Source of the DNA: Liolophura sinensis
Taxonomy: Eukaryota; Mollusca; Polyplacophora; Chitonida; Chitonidae
NCBI RefSeq assembly: GCF_032854445.1
Contig: NC_088306.1
Coordinates: forward strand, 6,314,924-6,378,923
Length of the DNA: 64,000 bases
Reading direction: 5' to 3'
Positions 33,186 through 42,650 of the stretch are shown here, one piece after another. Below the pieces are notes generated by a model, which had not been told where the DNA came from, did no database searches, and was given only the letters and a program-made list of their open reading frames with translations. How positions within the stretch are numbered: position 1 is the stretch's first letter; each line of letters begins with the position of its first letter. The position numbers and the translations under genes are program-made.

Positions 33186-33282
33186 TAGACGGTTCTTAGA
33201 CGGATGTCAAATTGATGGGTATGCAAACCATCAACCAATAAGGATTTCCTGGTCAATAAGCGCAAGGCAAATCTCCTAAACA
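33186..33282 (-). repeat. 97-bp inverted repeat, right arm
   Basis: Inverted partner of 32101-32196. It sits inside a family C copy, whose sequence resumes at about 33303 (CACTTGTCGATTG). The arm is therefore younger than that copy. Confidence 0.9.
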
Positions 33283-33530
33283 TGTCACAGAAATGGACCA
33301 TACACTTGTCGATTGTTAAACTTTGGCTATGAATTGTGGACGATTATCAGATATTAGCTATTACCTTGAAAATCCATTCCTGGGTGAGATAGATTCATAA
33401 ATGTAGGATTTTGAGTGATGTAGAGATTAGTCAGGTGGCGTATTAAGCTGGTGATTAGGTTTTTAAAATGACAAGTGAGAGACACACGAGCCTAATGGTA
33501 CCGTTAATGTGAAAAAAGAGAACCCAAGAA
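33283..33530 (+). repeat. Family C copy, right part
   Basis: CACTTGTCGATTGTTAAACT, ATGAATTGTGGACGATTATC, AGATTAGTCAGGTGGCGTAT, CACACGAGCCTAATGGTACC and GTTAATGTG match 29658-29860 and 35908-36030. Confidence 0.7.
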
Positions 33531-34685
33531 CGTTTTTTGACCCGTGAAGACACCTTCCAATGACTTTTACCACGCAGACACCGCTGTTGCAGCCCAAACA
33601 GAAATTTCCAGTGTCAAAAGTTATGCACCTTTATCCTTTCCAGCGAAAGGAATTCGCCATCTTCGAGCAAAAAGCCACGATTAACTAAAAATATACATGC
33701 TTTTATTGCGAATTTGACATTTATATTCCACAATGAAAGGACGTAATCTCTTCCTCCTGAAACAGGGGTCTTTGGAATCTTTTATTTATGAATTTGGGTT
33801 ATTTTTTCTCCATCGTATCGCTGTTTTTGTATGGAACTCTTAATGGAAATCTTCTACTTGTCTATTTCCTCATTGTATGATGGACGATATGTTTGGGGAA
33901 ACGGTCAACAGATTAAATGTTAAAGTACGCTTACGTACAGTTCGGCGATTAATCTCCTACTGTAAGAAATATTAAACAGAAAAAACAAGCAGGCTGTGTA
34001 GGAAGGACCATGTTTAAACAAATTCGTAATACGTATTTTGGACGTTTTCTTTCATAAAAATGATAATGGTCACGATAAAGCACCAAAAGACATGATTAAG
34101 GAAAAAAAAGCAAAGATCATTTACAGAATTTTGAAAAATTGCGCTTGAGCTTGGCTCGTAGTGTTAAATTTCCCGACACAGGCTTTTAGTTGACAATGAC
34201 ATATGGGAAATTGGGTAAAAATTATTATACGTCTATGAAGAAATGTCAACGGTACATGCAAATAACTACTACTGACGGTTACTTATAACCATCCTGTAGT
34301 TATTGCTTTTATTGTTGTTTTCACCGTACTTGAGAGGATTTTATTTTATTTTACTCAACCATTACAGAAACTCTTGTGAAAATATACATTAATATATAAA
34401 TAAGGTGACCCGAGCTGGACTAAAATTGTTAAACAATGGTTAAAAGTTTGTTGTTTTTTTTTGCCAACAGTTGTCATGTCTCCTGATTGTGTTTATTTAC
34501 ATGTGGAACACTGCCTTCTTCAGTAAAAACTTACGCCACATTTTGTTTTATTGGGACCTCTTTTGCTGCTGAGCATGATTGTAACAAGTATAGACAGCGA
34601 AAGGGAAGTGAATATAATTAAAGGCGTACAGACATGTGGAATTTTGTATGCCTGCAGCTATCTACACAGATAGTGATATGTTTGT
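33531..34685. other. No feature recognised
   Basis: AT-rich sequence with no supported gene. Confidence 0.4.
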
Positions 34686-34818
34686 TAATACAAAATGCTA
34701 CAGCAAAGAGAGTAAAATCAGAGCAGCGACAACAGTGTGATAGCTGGCTAATAGTCACGGCTACGGGGTGAAAATGGCCACTTGTCAGTTTACCTTAGTT
34801 AAGATTTTAATGGTAACT
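34686..34818 (+). repeat. Family B copy, 5' portion before SINE
   Basis: TACAGCAAAGAGAGTAAAAT, CAGAGCAGCGACAACAGTGT and CTTGTCAGTTTACCTTAGTT are family B. It ends with TTAATGGTAACT at 34807-34818, which is the target duplicated by the SINE-A insertion; the element resumes at 35005. Confidence 0.9.
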
Positions 34819-34992
34819 TATTTATTTATTTATGTCATTGCTGTTTTACGCCGCACTCAAAAATATTTCACTTTTACGATGGCGGCCAGCATTATGGTGG
34901 GTGGAAACCGGGTACAGCCTGGGGGAAACCCACGACCATCCGCAGGTTGCTGACAGACCTTCTCACGTACGGCCGGAGAGGAAGCCAGCATG
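34819..34992 (-). repeat. SINE-A nested in family B
   Basis: 5'-truncated minus SINE-A from its (AAAT)n tail to GGAGAGGAAGCCAGCATG. The 12-bp repeat TTAATGGTAACT is found at 34807-34818 and 34993-35004. Removing the SINE and one repeat restores an uninterrupted family B sequence. This fixes the order: family B first, SINE-A later. Confidence 0.95.
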
Positions 34993-35150
34993 TTAATGGT
35001 AACTGTTCATGTAAATACTTTAATATTTGCAAATTACATCGCTTCAGCAGAAGTAGTTTTTAAAAATACAGTGATGTTAATGGCAATTTATTAGACGTCG
35101 CTTTATAGCATTACTCAGGATTCCGTGTTGTCATCATATTTAACATACAA
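34993..35150 (+). repeat. Family B copy, 3' portion after SINE
   Basis: GTAACTGTTCATGTAAATAC, GTGATGTTAATGGCAATTTA, TTAGACGTCGC, ATTACTCAGGATTCCGTGTT and GTCATCATATTTAACATACA match the copy at 39860-40155, including its far 3' end. Confidence 0.9.
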
Positions 35151-35159
35151 TAACATTAA

Positions 35160-35384
35160 GGGGCCTCCGTGGCTCAGTTGGTTAGCGCGCTAGCGCAGCG
35201 CAATGACCCAGGAGTCTCTCACCAATGCAGTCAGGTCCAGCTCATGCTGGCTTCCTCTACGGCCGTACGTGGGAAGGTCTGCCAGCGATCTGCGGATAGT
35301 CCACCCACCATATTGCTGACCGCCGTCGTATAAGTAAAATATTCTTGAGTACGGCGTAAAACACCAATCAAATAAAATAAATAA
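35160..35384 (+). repeat. SINE-A with 15-bp target duplication
   Basis: Head GGGGCCTCCGTGGCTCAGTT and GGTTAGCGCGCTAGCGCAGC, body with an internal deletion (GCGGATAGTCCACCC joins directly), tail GAGTACGGCGTAAAACACCA and (AAAT)n. ATACAATAACATTAA occurs at 35145-35159 and 35385-35399. The SINE inserted into the 3' end of the same family B copy, in the opposite orientation to the one at 34819. Confidence 0.95.
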
Positions 35385-35509
35385 ATACAATAACATTAAA
35401 ACGGTGCAAATGCAAAATTAAGACAGGTAGTGCAGCAAGAAATATCAGCAATCTTGTTGCTATGAATTTGCAAAAAAAAAAACAATGCAGAAAATGTATC
35501 GACAGTATT

Positions 35510-35809
35510 TGCGTCTTACCACAGATGTTACAACGGTTACAACACCTGTTGTATAACAGCGTCACAATGATTGACGATAACAGAGCAAAGGACATTGGTG
35601 TTCCAACAAGAAAATTCATCATCGTCGTCGATATCGACTTCCTGAAAAACAACAGGAAGGAAGTTACAGTTTAAATGCAGGTTTCAACTCAGGTTCAGTT
35701 TTCAGGCGGCTGCACAGAATTTCACACTGACGAGAACCTACAGGCTCTGAATAAACCTGGAATATTAAGCGGAAACACTAACGGAGACATGAGGGTTGTC
35801 TGAACATCA
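35510..35809 (+). repeat. Family C copy, left part
   Basis: GTCACAATGATTGACGATAA, AAAGGACATTGGTGTTCCAA, CAAGAAAATTCATCATCG, AAACAACAGGAAGGAAG, CAGGTTCAGTTTTCAGGCGG and TATTAAGCGGAAACACTAAC. One frame gives VTMIDDNRAKDIGVPTRKF, which resembles the frame in the copies at 17.7 and 32.9 kb. Confidence 0.7.
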
Positions 35810-35820
35810 CATAATGAAGT

Positions 35821-35896
35821 TAGTAAATGAGTTCTTGGGGTTTAATGTCGTACTTAACAATTTTTCAGTCATATGACGACGAAGGAATCCTTAGAG
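35821..35896 (-). repeat. SINE-V tail-only insertion (76 bp)
   Basis: GAGTTCTTGGGGTTTAATGT, CGTACTTAACAATTTTTCAG, TCATATGACGACGAAGGAAT and CCTTAGA represent only the SINE-V 3' end. The 11-bp repeat CATAATGAAGT lies at 35810-35820 and 35897-35907. It splits a family C copy. Confidence 0.9.
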
Positions 35897-35907
35897 CATA
35901 ATGAAGT

Positions 35908-36030
35908 GTAGGCGATTATCAAATGGGTGTGGAGGTGATATGTTTGGTGGTGTACTACCATCATGAGCATATTTATGAAATGGCCTTGACCCTTGGGACA
36001 CATAAGGTTCTGGTGGTACTGTTAATGTGG
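35908..36030 (+). repeat. Family C copy, right part
   Basis: GTAGGCGATTATCAAATGGG, GGTGGTGTACTACCATCATG, GACACATAAGGTTCTGGTGG and TACTGTTAATGTGGGAAAA correspond to 33335-33515. Confidence 0.55.
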
Positions 36031-36584
36031 GAAAACTTCCATTAACACCTAAACAGATGAGCAATTCCGTTAATGGAGGCCCACAGAGATAAATGTTGCG
36101 AGTGAGACAGATAGATGTTTTACCCGAAAAACAGACATCTATATTAGAGGATTGGGTATCCTTTTTAGTTGCTTATTCGGTTTAAACTACACACAAAAAT
36201 ACACTAGGACGAAATAAATCACATACCGGACATGTTTGTTAAAATTTTTTATCACTTCCCATCAAATATTACAGTCGATAGCTGTTATTATGGCCACCCT
36301 GTTAAATGTATCCACAGAAATTATTTCCAAGGTGTCTGAGATAAATTTGACCCGGTTTCAAATATATTTTGACAAAGCATCTGACAGTACTATCACAGAA
36401 ATTCACGATATCATGCAAGAAGCGCTTTTCTTTAGGCATTCACCGTGTTCGTACATATCTGTTCTCAACATACAAGGCAGTATCCGATGGCTACTATAAT
36501 TACCTAACTCTGTTTAAGTTACCGTGATAGAGATCGTGCAGGTTACTCCATTGTACGTATTTACATGAGAAGTTGGTATAAATA
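36031..36584. other. No supported gene
   Basis: An 87-codon ORF at 36236-36499 (+) has no recognisable domain. Confidence 0.4.
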
Positions 36585-36693
36585 TAAGCGTCAAGTCCGA
36601 CATTCTTATACCAATCGTAGTCCGTAAAGGGCGTTCCAAGTCGATAATCGCAAGATCCATTTCCACAACAACGTTTAACACTAACTCCCAATG
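36585..36693 (-). repeat. Family F copy 2 with open frame
   Basis: Close partner of 27158-27280. The minus frame GVSVKRCCGNGSCDYRLGTP is open for at least 60 codons. A second minus frame is also open here. Family F lies next to family B in this copy and at 39.6-39.9 kb, so it may be part of the same larger element. Confidence 0.5.
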
Positions 36694-36699
36694 TAACAC

Positions 36700-36805
36700 T
36701 CTAACTGATGTAAATTGACAAAAGGCCGTATTCACCGGTAAGGATTGTCCATTTGCCGACTGTCGCCCTGTCCTCGCAGCTGTTGTTTACTTTTTATGCT
36801 GTCGT
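36700..36805 (-). repeat. Family B fragment (minus)
   Basis: CTAACTGATGTAAATTGACA, AAAGGCCGTATTCACCGGTA, CATTTGCCGACTGTCGCCCT and ACTTTTTATGCTG are the reverse complement of the family B 5' half. Confidence 0.65.
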
Positions 36806-37180
36806 AATTTGGATTAACAAATAAAACATCTGTACGGCAGAAACTGCGTGCCTACAAAATTCGACAACCCTTACGGCTCTCACACTTTCTGCACCGACAA
36901 ATACCTATATGAGCGTCTTATAACCTGTGTTTAGCTGTTGGCAACCACTGGGAAAATGTGGACTGTCTTGGAAATCGGTCAGGAGATTTTCCATTTTTAA
37001 ACGTGAATTTGCTTTTCAGATAGCTAGATGAAGACGAATACATGATTTCTGCGTGATCTACCACACAGTAGACCAATTCAAGACTTGCGTTAATCAGGAA
37101 TGGATAAAATAATTAAGATTTGTCAGTCTTGAGAGATTTACCATGGCTGTATCCATCTAACGCAAAAATCCCCATAGGCC
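36806..37180. other. No feature recognised
   Basis: No supported gene. Confidence 0.4.
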
Positions 37181-37566
37181 ATCGGGCAGAAACGAGTATA
37201 AGGGTACGTTGAATATCAGAACATTTCCACACATAAATTTCTATTAAAACCACTGCGTAGGTTTGGTTTCCTAATTTTGAGTCGTGAAGCTTGGAGACTT
37301 TTAAGTTGTTTCTATTTGAACATTTATATCTACAGTTAATATTAGGTAAGTTGACGAGACACCGGATTACGCCATCGGGCAGAAACGAGTATAAGGGTAC
37401 GTTGAATATCAGAACATTTCCACACATAAATTTCTATTAAAACCACTGCGTAGGTTTGGTTTCCTAATTTTGAGTCGTGAAGCTTGGAGACTTTTAAGTT
37501 GTTTCTATTTGAACATTTATATCTACAGCTAATATTAGGTAAGTTGGCGAGACACCGGATTACGCC
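37181..37566. repeat. 193-bp tandem duplication, two units
   Basis: Units 37181-37373 and 37374-37566 differ at two positions (CAGTTAATATT/CAGCTAATATT and GTTGACGAG/GTTGGCGAG). Such identity indicates a recent duplication or a copy-number variant. The period is not a multiple of three, so the long minus-strand ORFs that cross the units switch frame and are not a conserved protein. Confidence 0.97.
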
Positions 37567-37640
37567 AACTACATGTGACCATTTGTCAACAATCACACTG
37601 TTGTCCAATTTTACTCTTTATGATGTAGTGTTTTGTAATA
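37567..37640 (-). repeat. Family B fragment (minus)
   Basis: ACATGTGACCATTTGTCAAC, AATCACACTGTTGTCC and TTTTACTCTTTATGATGTAG are the inner part of family B read in reverse. Confidence 0.5.
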
Positions 37641-38383
37641 TTACCACTTCCAGATTCAAAAACAAATTTTACCACTTTATAAAGACAGATTATTCCACTG
37701 AAAAAAAGATCTTTCTAGCATTAAAGTGTTAGGCATGATACTTTAACCTGCCTGTCATGTTTACGAGACAAACTTGCCTATGTCCATTAGAAACGTCTAT
37801 ACTCCTTTTCACCAATTTGAATATTGGTATCTTCTCCTTCCCAAGGCAAAAATCATCTCAGTAAGAATAATTGAAGTGGTAGTTTTTTTCTTTATTTTGT
37901 GCAAAATACACATTGCAGAGGAGTTTTCTATAAGGCAAAACATCCTACATTTCCCATCATGCAGGTCACCTGGGTTAAAAAGGACAGCAGATATGAAGTG
38001 TTAAAATACACTTGCATGTAGGTACAAGCAGAGAGCACTTAATCCTTTAACAAAATTTGACAAGAAAAGCATATAGAAGTGTTGCGAAAGATATTTTTTT
38101 CCAAAAAATCTTAATATCTATTCCCTTTCAATTTTTGTCTCAAACCCCGGCAACTCCATAAGGCTACGTAATTAATGGGAAAATACGTTATTAATGGGAA
38201 AATACGTAATTAATGGGAAAACATCGGGAAAATATGATTAAGGACGTTTTTGAAAGTTGCATTTGCCCTGATGAACGAACGTTTGTGTTGTAAAGATTGC
38301 GCAACAAGGGCAATTAGTTGGCATTGATATATATAGTGGGCTTGGTTATGGCAAGCGTATTTTGCCTCTCTGTTCGAAATGTA
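37641..38383. other. No supported gene
   Basis: Contains a small triplication of AATTAATGGGAAAATACGTT-like units near 38168-38222. No recognisable ORF. Confidence 0.4.
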
Positions 38384-38450
38384 AGAACGATTGGGGATTA
38401 ATGCCACATTGGCAGTACTTTGTGCATATCGTGGTGAGAATATACATGTA
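38384..38450 (-). repeat. SINE 3'-end fragment (shared tail domain)
   Basis: On the minus strand: CTCACCACGATATGCACAAA, GTACTGCCAATGTGGCATTA, ATCCCCAATCG. Diverged. Confidence 0.5.
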
Positions 38451-38634
38451 TATTAGTGCGAGGAAATACGTGTGGCTTTCGCCATAGGAGTCATTACGCA
38501 CATAAAGATAAAATAGGAGACGGACGCCTTTAAAATATAGTTATTTTAGAAATTAGCTAAATTTACACCGATTATAATTTATTGACCTTTAATATCTTAA
38601 AACATAGTTTTATGCAATAAGTTCCAAAATATTT

Positions 38635-38846
38635 GTTTATTTGATGTGTTTTTAACGCCGTACTAATGTATATGTGACTTATACGACGATGGACAGCTTT
38701 ATGGTGGTCGGAAAACCCACGACCATTTGACGGTACGGCCGGAGAGGAGGTCAGCATCAGATGAACTTGAATTCATAGCGACCCCATTGGTGAGAGGCTC
38801 TTGGGTCATTGCGCTGCGCTGGCGTGCTAACCCCTTCGGTCACAGT
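38635..38846 (-). repeat. SINE-A, internally deleted, with head
   Basis: Minus SINE-A with a head (CAGCGCAATGACCCAAGAGC, CACTAACC-type remnants) and tail but with the middle of the body missing (AAACCCACGACCATTTGACG then GTACGGCC). The flanks AGTTCCAAAATATTT and AGTTCAAAAACATATTT look like a decayed duplication. Confidence 0.85.
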
Positions 38847-39149
38847 TCAAAAACATATTTTACCATTATAAAGTACAGTTCTTATATAATAGCATATATT
38901 TTAATATCATTAAATATAACTATTTGAATAATAGCTTAAAATATATTTGTCTATAATGTCTTAACTTCAGTATCACCAGGTGTTCGCCTGACATAAGATT
39001 ATTTTAGTTACAGTACGACAATCACACGTGTGGAAATTGTGTCTAGAATGACTGGAACATGAGATATGCTGCAATGAATAATGCAACTTCTTATAATGGT
39101 GAATACATTGAAGTAACTAGGAAGTAAGCTGCACTGGTAAGGCAGTATC
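38847..39149. other. No feature recognised
   Basis: AT-rich sequence. Confidence 0.4.
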
Positions 39150-39400
39150 AGTTGCTTCAAGCTATAATTTTGCAGAACCGCACAACTGCCCGGCGTTTGA
39201 CACACTTCAGGTACATAAAAACCTTCAAGTAATGACTGAAACCTGAAATATAGAGTAGCAACATTGTCGGGTTTGACTTGAACTGAGTCTTGGAATTATC
39301 GACTTCTGAACATAGCAATGCATTGGGAAGGGAATTATCAGATTGATTGCCTGAGGTGGCGAACTATTCTATTGATCTGCTGGGAGACGCGTGATTTATT
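39150..39400 (+). repeat. Family C copy
   Basis: CGGCGTTTGACACACTTCAG, TCGGGTTTGACTTGAACTG, AATTATCGACTTCTGAACAT and TGCCTGAGGTGGCGAACTAT follow the family C order. Confidence 0.6.
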
Positions 39401-39404
39401 ACTA

Positions 39405-39552
39405 CTTAAGCATTTACGTGACCAATGAAAACATAATGCTAACTGAGGTAAAATGACAAGAGGCCGTTCTTCCCGGGTTACGTATAACTATTTGCCAGAT
39501 GTTACACTGTCGTTGCTACTGTGGTTTTACTCTCCACGCTTTACGTTTTATT
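39405..39552 (-). repeat. Family B copy (minus), left of an inverted pair
   Basis: GCTAACTGAGGTAAAATGAC, AAGAGGCCGTTCTTCCCGGG, TTACGTATAACTATTTGCCA and ACTGTCGTTGCTACTGTGG are the reverse complement of family B. With the plus copy at 39860 it forms a ~150-bp imperfect inverted repeat around family F. Confidence 0.8.
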
Positions 39553-39619
39553 ATTATATTGTAATGGTGATGACATACATTTGGTGTATTGGTAACATTG
39601 TCGGAATACCATGGGTACG

Positions 39620-39840
39620 TCGAAAGAGACGTTCATATTTCAACCGTCAACCAATATTGACCTGAAAGGTCAATAATTCCCAAAAACGATGTTTAACACA
39701 AACCACCAAGGAACTAAGAAAGTATATACATCTAGGCGTCATATACCAGCCGTCAACGAAGATGGACGTTCCAGATCAATAATCGCAAGGCCAATCCCAA
39801 AACGACGTTTAGCACAAACCACCAAAGAACTAAGACCGTA
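39620..39840 (-). repeat. Family F, two decayed tandem copies
   Basis: AACGATGTTTAACACAAACC, ACCAAGGAACTAAGA and, 100 bp on, ACGACGTTTAGCACAAACCA, CCAAAGAACTAAGA are two copies of the same unit. They share GTTCCAGATCAATAATCGCA with family F at 27.2 and 36.6 kb. One-base deletions destroy the frame that is open in those copies. Confidence 0.6.
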
Positions 39841-39859
39841 TATAAAATTATATAATAAA

Positions 39860-40155
39860 ACATGTTCAACGTAGAAAGTAAGACCAGAACAGTGACAACA
39901 GTGTAATAGCTGCCAAATAGCCACACGTAATAGGTCAGAGACGGGCTCTGTTTAACTCACCCCATTCAGGGTTTTATTCTATTAACTCTCCATGTAAATG
40001 CACGAGTAGTAGCAATTTACAAGCCCCTATAGCATCATGGTATAGGCAGAATTAGGTAAAAAAAAAAATGCAGGGATGTTAATTGCAATTTATCAGACGC
40101 CACTGGTGCAGAATTACTCAAAATTCTGTGTTGTCATCATATTTAACATACAATC
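39860..40155 (+). repeat. Family B copy (plus), full length
   Basis: The longest uninterrupted copy: GTAGAAAGTAAGACCAGAAC, AGTGACAACAGTGTAATAGC, CAGGGTTTTATTCTATTAAC, CATGTAAATGCACGAGTAGT, GCATCATGGTATAGGCAGAA, GGGATGTTAATTGCAATTTA, GAATTACTCAAAATTCTGTG, TTGTCATCATATTTAACATA. It gives the element's order and approximate ends. Confidence 0.85.
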
Positions 40156-40159
40156 ACTT

Positions 40160-41130
40160 AGAAACACTGCATAGCGAAAGTACAAACTTTATCGGAATCA
40201 TTCAAAAAGAAGATGCCAACAGTTTTCAATGTTTTCAAGACGCAAGGCATGTTCGTGGTTACTGAGCGATACCATTATTCAAATCGTGCACCATGCTGGT
40301 ATAAAAGTTGTCTATAATAAAATTTGTATTTCACTTACGCTTCTATTGCAACTGTTCATATATCTAAAGAGGCAATCGAATTAAACACGATGAATATCAA
40401 ACCACTAGCATCAGGTTAAGCAGAAAATGTAATATATAAGTATGAGCGATGACTTTGTGTACATTTCCCAGGAGTGAAACCTACATCGACAGCTCGGCAT
40501 CACGGACGCTACTGTCAACCCGTCCGCCATGACATGCTACACACTCACAGGCAATTGAGAAATAAACCGTTGTCGGAGAGCCCTTCCCAATACAGCTTCT
40601 CACTTATCGAACTGTCTTCCGTCGATTGAGGAATCCCTCTTGATTGTAAAATCTGTATTTACGTGGACTCACTTGCCTTTGGAAACCGGAATGTTCCATC
40701 CGGATTTGGACGCTGTTATCAGTAAGAGCTTATGCACTTCAGTAATTCTTTGTATTGTGACAAGATTGTATATTATTGTGTCAGTTAGTGTGTATTAGTG
40801 TCGGGTGAATTATGTGTCTATTTTGTTCAAATATATGTACTGAACTTACTTCCGCGTCTTCGTATTCCTTTCCTTGATCTTGTGTAAGGCCTATCGCTGA
40901 TCTGAGAGTTAAACAAGCCAGTCATTTCTTACCTTTACTCTCAGACAGTGCTACCCTTACACAGCACTTCGTGGAATTTCTCGTTTAGAAACGCAGGGCT
41001 TTCGAGTCAGAGGCAAATCCGGTGCGAAAGTGGTTCGGCGCGTGCGAATGTTCAGAGAATGTTCAAAAATATCGCACGGTTCTGTATCGGGCGGGTAACA
41101 CACATACATATGTGATAAATACAGAGCCCG
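40160..41130. other. No supported gene
   Basis: No ORF with a recognisable domain. Confidence 0.4.
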
Positions 41131-41135
41131 TCGCC

Positions 41136-41182
41136 ACGATATGGCTGAAATATTGCCGACGTGAAGTTAAACCATGGTCATT
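41136..41182 (+). repeat. SINE 3'-end fragment (shared tail domain)
   Basis: CACGATATGGCTGAAATATT then GCCGACGTGAAGTTAAACCA is the clearest form of the shared tail domain on the plus strand. The sequence upstream (from about 41060) may be part of the same SINE body. Confidence 0.7.
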
Positions 41183-41689
41183 CTGTCCTTCATTATATTT
41201 AGAATCTGGTTAAGGAAGAAGTAGTTCCTACTTCCAAAAAAGGAATTCCTACATGATGTATATACCGAAAGCCATCATAGAATAACATATTACGTTTCTA
41301 ATTATGTGTATGTATGAAAATAATTATTGATAAGCATTCGTTTGGTGTTTTGAACGATAGTTTATGTTTCAGGTAGAAGAAGATTATCATAAATATGGAA
41401 AATATTACGCCAAACAGGTATCCTGTCCACCGAGAAGTGCTAATTGTCTGTAATAATAAAAAATGTTGCGCTAAAACGCCTAGAGCAATGATTGAAATCT
41501 TGAGTCTGCAAGTAAATTTTAGGTGGCATTTGAACAGTCTTATGCAAAATCTTTTGCTTGATTAACAATACCGATACAATATATAGCATTTATAATGCGA
41601 AAACTACCGGCAGTGCAAAAAAAAAAATAACAAATATACCTGTCCGACGGAATAAATCTGATGCAAAACTTACCGTAAGATTCGACTGT

Positions 41690-41830
41690 TTCAGCTAAAA
41701 TCTCCCCATCACAGCTATATTGTTTCACAGCGCCTGCCTCGCCAACTTTGACACACTTCAGATTGACGAAGGCTTATGAGCTTATTAAACATTATCGAAC
41801 ACTTGTGGGCTTCTTGGAGATGAGCCATAA
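41690..41830 (+). repeat. Family C fragment
   Basis: CCAACTTTGACACACTTCAG, ATTGACGAAGGCTTATGAGC and TTATTAAACATTATCGAACA match the middle of family C (18540, 39195). Confidence 0.55.
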
Positions 41831-41929
41831 TATTGATTTTTATTTGTTTCGATATAACTGTTCGTGTTATTGTTGAATTAATTTATTAACAATGCAACGT
41901 TTAGGAAGCTGCAAACTGAAGACAGGTAA

Positions 41930-42170
41930 AACCCTTGTTTGCTACAAGGGTTAGACCACTGACCAGTCAGACCGCAAGTTCGAATCCAGCTCTCACTGGA
42001 TTTGCTGTGGTTTTAATCATGTATCATGAGGTTGACATATATTTGATGAAGTGCGTTTGTTTTACTCCATGCATCGTGCACATACCTACCTGAACTCGTG
42101 TAATATAGTAAAAAATTCTCTAGCACGGCGTTAAATACCATGCACATAAATGGAATAAATAAATAATAGG
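41930..42170 (+). repeat. tRNA-derived SINE, third type, SINE-A-like tail
   Basis: GGGTTAGACCACTGACCAGT, then the B-box-like GCAAGTTCGAATCCAGC, a ~130-bp body, and the tail ATTCTCTAGCACGGCGTTAA followed by AATAAATAAATAA. The head differs from SINE-A, but the tail clearly resembles SINE-A's CTTGAGTACGGCGTAAAACA. It links a different head and body to the shared 3' end. Confidence 0.7.
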
Positions 42171-42174
42171 TAAA

Positions 42175-42650
42175 GTTATATTAAAATTATATGTAGGTTT
42201 CATTCATGACATCGCGCTATAGCTCCGACCCAGCACGTTTTTGCCATAACTCAGTGTGTCCAGCGGATGTTACATGACAACTAGAAATGATATGAGCGCA
42301 CTGATTACATGTTACTGAGTGGCCAAGAAAAGGACAGGTGGCAAAAAATATGATGTCTCGGTTGTTTGCATCCCGATGTAGGTGAGGTGACATTCATCAC
42401 GACAATGCTCTCCAGTAAGTTAGAAAATGCCGATGATATAAACGTGGTGGTCATTTCCCCTTGTTGTGTTCTATAACACATAAGCGGCTTTGTCTTGTGA
42501 CCTATCCACCTGGCTACCAGAGCCCAGTTACGCTGTGTAGATATCGCTGTGCTGGCCTTGACAACCAGTTGTATTGAACCTTCATGATAGCGTAATATGT
42601 GACGGGGATTATTAAGGGATTCTGACGTAATAGTATTGATTCGTTATTGC
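42175..42650. other. No feature recognised
   Basis: No supported gene. Confidence 0.4.

Noticed and set aside
37113-37608. Two related minus-strand ORFs (104 and 88 codons) as a gene family
   Set aside because: They are the two units of the 193-bp tandem duplication read across their junctions; the period is not a multiple of three.
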